DNA of 64,000 nt from Hyaloscypha bicolor E (lineage: Eukaryota > Ascomycota > Leotiomycetes > Helotiales > Hyaloscyphaceae), in contig NW_020194685.1 in assembly GCF_002865645.1 (NCBI RefSeq), forward strand, positions 882,807 through 946,806. The letters run 5' to 3'. Below the pieces are notes generated by a model that was given only the letters and a program-made list of their open reading frames with translations, made no database searches and was not told the origin of the DNA. How positions within the stretch are numbered: the stretch's first letter is position 1; each line of letters starts with the position of its first letter. The position numbers and the translations under genes are program-made. Positions 58,201-64,000 of the stretch are shown here, piece by piece.

Positions 58201-59250
58201 AAGCTTATAGAAGAAATAGATACATGTGTATTTAGGTGAATTGCTTAATTACTTGATTTACTAGAGAGCTAGAGCTACTATATATATATTACTAGGTTAT
58301 ATTAAGGATAAGACATATTTCTTTATAAGTAATACCTGACTTATACCAGGGGAAGTAGGCTTGCAGGAATAGGGGTAAAATAATAGTAATTTCGTTTTGG
58401 CAAACCTATTTGTATTCTACTATATTAGCGTGCGTCTCCTAGATGTGTGTTTATAAAGAGACGTCTTAAGGCAGAAGAGTCAAGTTGAGTAGTCGGATTT
58501 AGTCTTAAATAAGTAGGTATGATATATATGCCTTGCCATAAACTGATTTGTGAGACTCGCACTTGAGCCTCGCTTGCCACAGGCGACTCGAGTCATTATG
58601 CCTTGGCCATTTCGGCATACCACTAACCAGTATTCTAATTTATGCAAGGGCTTCTCTTATCTTTACCCCACCTGTTCTCCAGAATTCATATACTACTATA
58701 TGTACTAACTAGTATATATAGCGCTTTATTAGTGCCAGTGTCTTCTCAAGGAAACCTTCGGCAAATTTAATCCCGCCTTTCTCTAAACGGAATACTCTAG
58801 TGAAATTGGATATAATAGAATATGCCTAATATATATATAAGTTACCTAAGTATAATATGGCCGGCATCTTTGAGTTTTGCTTGCCCTAAGAAGTGGCTAT
58901 AATAAGAGCGGGATTATGTATATTTTCAGGCCTCTAATAAGAGAGGATATATCTGAAGGATAATATAGCTAGAGGAAGTGAGTAAGGGAATTATTATTAT
59001 GGGATTATTTAATAAGTTAAATTTCTGTATTATTATAAATGACCTAAATATATAGATTACTCTAATTAAAGCACTTGCTAGGATTAATAAAAAGTTCATT
59101 AGACAGACTTCGTATTTCAGGGTCTAAGTAAAGGTGCTTCTGCTCCCGGTTCGGCGAAGTCTCTTAAAGAACTAGTACCTGCTTCAAAATTTCTGAATAC
59201 TCAAAATCTACTAGTACTATATTTCTAATCTCGGGATTCTATAATATATT
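58150..59250. other. Less mutated unassigned island
   Basis: The composition is clearly more balanced than its surroundings, with many CpA/TpG steps (ACATGTGTATTTAGGTG, GACTCGCACTTGAGCCTCGC). No frame above ~60 codons, no LINE, copia or Gypsy similarity, and no tRNA fold seen. It may be unique host sequence or a recent single-copy insertion. Confidence 0.5.
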
Positions 59251-59799
59251 CGGTAGCCGTATATTATAATACTTTACTCTATAATCCAATATCTTTATAA
59301 CTGCCCTGCTTATTTCCGTAGTCAAATCCCGTCTTATAATTAATATTAAATTCTTATATACCTGCTTGCCTGCCTATAATATAAGTAGTATATAAACTAT
59401 TCTAATTCTAAGATTAAGAAAGTAGGAATAAATAAGAGAGATATTTCTAAAGTAAACTAGTATAAGCTTTCCTTAAATTTCGTTTAAGTATTAGTAGATT
59501 AAATATTTATACTTTAATTTTACTATAAATACTATTATAGTTTCTTTTATAATAAAAGTATATTTATATAATTCTAGGATTAATCTAAAAAGAGTATTAT
59601 AGGTGCCTTGCTTTCTAAATAGCTTATATTTATTATCTGAGTTTTTAGTAAGTTAATATAATATAAGTTTTATAAGGGATTTCTGTTCTAAAATATAGTT
59701 ATTACTAGTCCTATAAGTATAATATATATTAATATTTAGGCAAGTATTATCCAAAGAATATTTTTATATAAGCCCTAATAAGTAGGCTTATATATAATA
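59251..59799. other. Unassigned AT-rich stretch
   Basis: TA-rich with no motif or frame I can support. Confidence 0.35.
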
Positions 59800-61050
59800 T
59801 TATTAGTAGCGAATATTACTTTCTTTAGTTACCTTATTTATAATAAATTAACCAGATATATTTATTTAGTACTAGACTAGTATATATAAGCCCTTGGCTT
59901 ATTTAGTATTTTAATATCTATAGTCTTATTTAATAAGCTAAATAAACTCTATAAATCTTTATATATAATTATATTTATAGAGCTATAGCTATTTCTTATT
60001 TTTTATAACTTTCTGGGCCTTAATATAATTAGTAATTACTTAAAGAAATAGATTTATATATGAAATATAAAAAATAAAGAAATTAAGGTTTTTTCCTTAG
60101 TAAATATTTATTATAAGATTGCTTTATAATTAATTATAGCCCTATAAGTAGTCTCTAATATATTATTTTACTATTTTTAGCTATAAGGCTTCGAGTCTAA
60201 TATTATTAAATAAAAGATTAAGGTCTGGCCTATTATAATATAATATAATAAGATATTAACTTTATTTTATACTTCGGCTTTAATATTAGATTTAGTAAAG
60301 TAATAATAAAGTATATATAGCTTATCTTCCTTAAGCTAAAGGAAAACTTTAGCTTCTTCTATAATTAATTTATTATACTTAAGGCTATTTTTAATTATAT
60401 ATATATATATATTTATATTAGAACTACTATTATTAGCTATTTAGAATAGTATATAAACTTGTTTTCTGAATTAATTAGTATTATAATTCAATTAATAATA
60501 TTTTTTAGAATATTTATTAACTTATTATTAGCTTATAAAAGCCCTGCCTATAAATTAAAGACTAATAGCTTATAAGACGGTTTGTATTTTATAATTATAT
60601 ATAGGCTTTATATATTATCTGCTTTCTTATATATATAAATCTAATTAATATTTTACGGTTTTAGATTTGAATCTAAAGATTATTCTTTATTTAAGATATA
60701 GAAATCCTATAAACTTTATTAGACTTCTTTATTCCTATTACTAAAAGTATTTATATAGTTCTCGAAAATAATACTATTATTTAAGTTAAACTTATAGCAA
60801 GCCTCTTTTATTTATTAAAGGCAGGAAATAATATATATTATTAGTTATTTAATAGCTAAATACTAATATATTTTTAAATTCTTCTTATTTACTAATAACT
60901 AGTTATAAAGGTCTTATTCGAGTTTTATAAGATATTAAATAAAGCTAAAAAGTCCTATATCTTATAGGATATATTTATAAATTCTATTAAAAAGCTATTA
61001 TTATAATACTAGAAAGTTTATTTAAGGTTTTAATAAAATCGGATAGGGTT
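59800..61050 (-). pseudogene. Unnamed eroded minus-strand frame
   Basis: Minus-strand reading shows runs broken mainly by TAA/TAG. One near 60240-59890 includes PDLNLLFNNIRLEALQLKIVK; another near 60980-60660 includes NIYYFLPLINKRGLL. Strand and frame are judged only from stop spacing and residue texture. No family recognised. Confidence 0.3.
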
Positions 61051-62629
61051 TATTCTTGAGGCTAGTAATAGAGCCCTATATACTAAAACTCTTATTTATC
61101 TGGATATAAAGTAGTTTTAAAAGAAGTATATAATAGGTATATATATATTCTTTAAATATTATATATCTTGTTTTCTTTTCTTGTTTTTTCGTATATTTTT
61201 ACTCTAGTTTTACTCTCTTATTAGCTTCTTTTTGATTTTACTACTCGTTTTTCATATGTCTTTATTCTAGTTCTATTCTTTTATTAGCTTTCTTTATATA
61301 TTATTACTTCTATTCTATCTACTCGTCTGCTTTTTATTAATTTTACTACTTTTCCTAAAGTAATTACTTTAGATATATAAAATCTGAATCCCGTTATAAT
61401 AATATTTTATAAATATAAGTTATTAAATTAAAAATATAAATTAGAAGCCCGTTATTAATTTGGCTAGGCTATTACTTATTATTATCTAGATAATAGTTTA
61501 GGTAAAGAATACGCCTTTTTAAGCTATATAGGTACTAGTACTATTTGAGGTATAAATTACTATTCTATTTCTGATTCTTATTTCTTTTTAGCTCGAAAAC
61601 TAAAAGATATCTAAAGAATTTAATTTAATATAAAGATATATATAAATCCCAAATAGTTAAATTTCGGGAACTTTTTTGAAATTAAAATATAATATATCTT
61701 TAGATATTAGAGTCTAATTCTATTAGAGTATTTTCGGTTAATTTCAGATTACTAAATAAATTAAATAAATATTAAGTCCTACTATTTTATAAAGTTCTAT
61801 AAACTATAATATATATAATATCTTTATTAATCTTATAAAGATATAATATCTTATTTCCTGACCTTTACTCTAATAAATACTATTATTAGATAATAATATA
61901 ATATATCTTAAAGGGCTTTATTATTATAATTTCCAGATACCCGGTATCTGAGATGCCTTACTAGATACTAGATGCTTTCTAGATATATGTAATACGGCTA
62001 CCTTACTAGAGAAATATACTTGAAATATACTAGAGATATTTAGAAGGCTAAGCCCCTTCGGGACTAGTATACTATAGGATATATATACTTCCTTGCAGTC
62101 TCCTATATTCTAGTTTTCCCTTTTTTAGCTTTAAATTGTCTTTATAAGAGATCTTTTACCTTGCTTTCTAAGCCCTAAATACTATACCCGTAATAGTATT
62201 TAAAGCTTTCTTCCTTTAATCTTATAGAGGATTTTAAATAAACTAATTTAGAACTATTAGTAATATAAATACTACTAAAATAACGGAATCTCAGAAATAC
62301 GAGTAATAAACTCTAGAATAATAAAAGCAAAAAGCTTTAGAATTCTTAGAGAAATCAGGTATTTATATCCTTATAAATATATACTAGTAATATATTAGAA
62401 ATCTTTCCGAAAACCCGAAAATTAAAAAACCTCGAATAAAGGCTATTCTTTAATTAAGTCCTAGAGTAATAGGTACTTATAGGCTAGTAATCTAATTATT
62501 ATCCTCAAGCCCTATTCTATAATCTTATAAGCCTTATATATATACTAGTAACGAGACTACTAGAGAGAATATAGTAAAGAAAAAATATAATAAGTTAATT
62601 TCCTAGAATATTATATAATTAGGAATTAT
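61051..62629. other. Unassigned stretch upstream of Gypsy-3 gag, possible LTR/leader
   Basis: Includes a pyrimidine-rich direct repeat (61196-61330) and a block with preserved CpG/CpC near 61930-62110 (palindrome AGATACCCGGTATCT, CCCCTTCGGGACTAG). By position it should hold the 5' LTR and leader of Gypsy-3. The second LTR is outside the window, so LTR limits cannot be set. Confidence 0.4.
61196..61330. repeat. Imperfect ~62-bp direct repeat, pyrimidine-rich
   Basis: Two copies of a TTTACTCTAGTTTTACTCT...TTATTAGCTT...TACTCGT pattern, starting at about 61196 and 61258. Confidence 0.65.
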
Positions 62630-64000
62630 ATTAATTTCTACTAAGGCTTCCGGTAAAGCTCCTACTAGTTTAGGTTATTCTATTAGTAGCCCTTTCCGAA
62701 CTAAATATTCTATTAGTATTCCTAGAGAATTTATAAATAAGTCTATAGAAATAGAACTCTTTGCTTTTATTATAAAGCTTCTAGAGACTAAAGATTATAT
62801 TATTACTAGAGAGTTATATAAATAGGCCAAGGAACCTAATACCTTATTCTTAGATATTAATATTATTATAAAAAGCTATTAGGAAAATATCTAAAAAGCT
62901 ATTTTATATAAGAATACCTATAGTTATAATAAAGCTATTCTCGAGAATACTAAGCTTTATAATACTAAGCTCGAAAATAATATTAAATACTATATAATTA
63001 TAGTAGATTAGCTTATAATAGCTCTAATTACTTCTATTCTGGCCGTTCTGGCTATTCTAACTTCTTCTTAAAAGAATTCCAAACTATTTCTTACTTATTC
63101 CCGTCTAGGATTTCTTATATCTTATATTTTCTTTAGAAATACTAGAGTTACTAAGCTCCTAGATCTAATTTTCTTTACTAGAAATCGTACTATCTTTAAT
63201 AACTAGCTAGTTTAAATCAAGAATAAGCTATAAGAAAATACTAATTTATATTTCTTAGAGAATTTTAAGATTATTTATATTTCTAGTAAACTTACTAGTA
63301 ATACTCTTATTCTAACTAATTCTTATATAAATAAAGATAGTTCAAATTAGTACTATTAGCTCTTAGAGTTCTATTCTTATCTAAAAAAGCTATATTCTAA
63401 TTCTAATAAAATATAGAATACTTATTATAACTTTAGTAAGCTTTAAATATACTCTAGTTAAGTATTTTAGGAGTTCTATACTTTTTTCTTATAATTATTT
63501 ATAAAAGGCAGTATTAGTTTTTAAAATATTAAATATAAACTAAATAAGAAGCTCTTACTAAAGCTTTAGAAGTTAGTATATATATACTATAATAATTCTT
63601 CTATTAATACTACTTGCTTTACTTAGTATTATACTACTAATAATTAGTAGATTAAGGCTATATATAAGAAGACTAAGAAATATAAAAAGGTAGGAGCTAT
63701 TCTAGCCGAGTTTATTTCTAGTACTATATTCCTATATATTTCTAAAAAGTATATTTCTAAGAAATATATTCCTAAAAAAGAGCCTAAAAAGCCTATATTA
63801 ACTACTTTTATTAAGTATATATTCTCTTATAAGTATAAGTAATATCTTATAAAAACCAAGAATCTCTTAACTATTAAGTACTTTAATTATAACGAGTTTA
63901 GTTACTATATTAGATACTATCCGGTTTTATATAATAAGGAAATTAAGATAGCTCTTTCTAGAATTAAGCCAGGCTTAGTTCCTATTTTACTAGAATATAC
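62630..64000 (+). pseudogene. Gypsy-3 gag with zinc knuckle, runs off the window
   Basis: A single plus-strand frame from about 62630 to the right edge, ~455 codons with TAA/TAG stops. The N-terminal part is Ser/Thr-rich, then helical (near 62780-63010). A capsid-like region follows (near 63180-63650): LVxIKNKLxENTNLYFLENFKIIYISSKLT, given in part, resembles the fungal Gypsy gag W-x-x-x-(I/M)-(K/R)-x-K-L...Y-x-x-S-x-L block, then LEFYSYLKKLY. Lys/Pro-rich sequence precedes a CCHC knuckle (63879-63920) in which all four ligands have become Tyr. Pol lies beyond the window. Confidence 0.75.
63879..63920 (+). other. Eroded CCHC zinc knuckle of Gypsy-3 gag
   Basis: Tyr codons at 63879, 63888, 63903 and 63918 have exactly C-x2-C-x4-H-x4-C spacing. 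TGC/TGT to TAC/TAT and CAC to TAC are single RIP changes. Confidence 0.65.

Noticed and set aside
58540..58640. tRNA-like GC-rich segment
   Set aside because: No cloverleaf with T-loop (GTTCRANNC) or matching acceptor stem could be drawn.
1..64000. CRISPR array, bacterial operon or phage system
   Set aside because: No regularly spaced repeats and no prokaryotic genes; the content is fungal retroelements.

Overview
This window looks like an AT-rich heterochromatic block from a filamentous ascomycete (Pezizomycotina). It is almost entirely nested, dead retrotransposons. I see no intact gene, rRNA, tRNA or CRISPR array. The elements carry the mark of repeat-induced point mutation (RIP): coding frames stay in register over more than 1,000 codons but are riddled with TAA/TAG, which CpA-to-TpA change on either strand explains (CAA/CAG to TAA/TAG, TGG to TAG, TGC to TAC, CAC to TAC). 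CpG and CpC runs survive. That points to RIP rather than CpG deamination.

The dominant element is one LINE family of Tad1-like layout: a short 5' UTR, ORF1 with a proline-rich start and C-terminal zinc knuckles, ORF2 with endonuclease, reverse transcriptase and RNase H, a 12-bp-repeat tail, an AATAAA signal and a poly-A tract. About eleven copies or fragments are present: 1-195 (+), 1400-2262 (-), 3049-3263 (-), 3264-6268 (-), 6283-6478 (-), A 10437-21569 (+, split), B 12771-18738 (+, full length, inside A), C 22547-22819 (-), D 22820-36657 (-, split by a Gypsy element), E 36658-39723 (-), F 46037-49048 (+) and G 51120-57309 (+, full length).

Other layers: a Ty1/copia element (6479-22546, +) interrupted by a 750-bp LTR-like insertion at 8181-8930 and by LINE A; a second copia RNase H fragment at 398-1070; a complete Ty3/Gypsy element on the minus strand (27995-35821) with two 298-bp LTRs and a 5-bp target duplication; a chromodomain-bearing Gypsy integrase remnant (42230-43690, +); and a Gypsy gag running off the right edge (62630-64000, +). 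Between these lie eroded reading frames I cannot name. One of them, at about 45950-58200, was hit by LINEs F and G.

The layers give a relative chronology: LINE B entered A, A entered copia-1, and Gypsy-1 entered D. LINEs F and G entered the unnamed frame. Less mutated islands (2263-2760, 8181-8930, 58150-59250) and an indel-rich patch in LINE G (56205-57230) stand out from the background.
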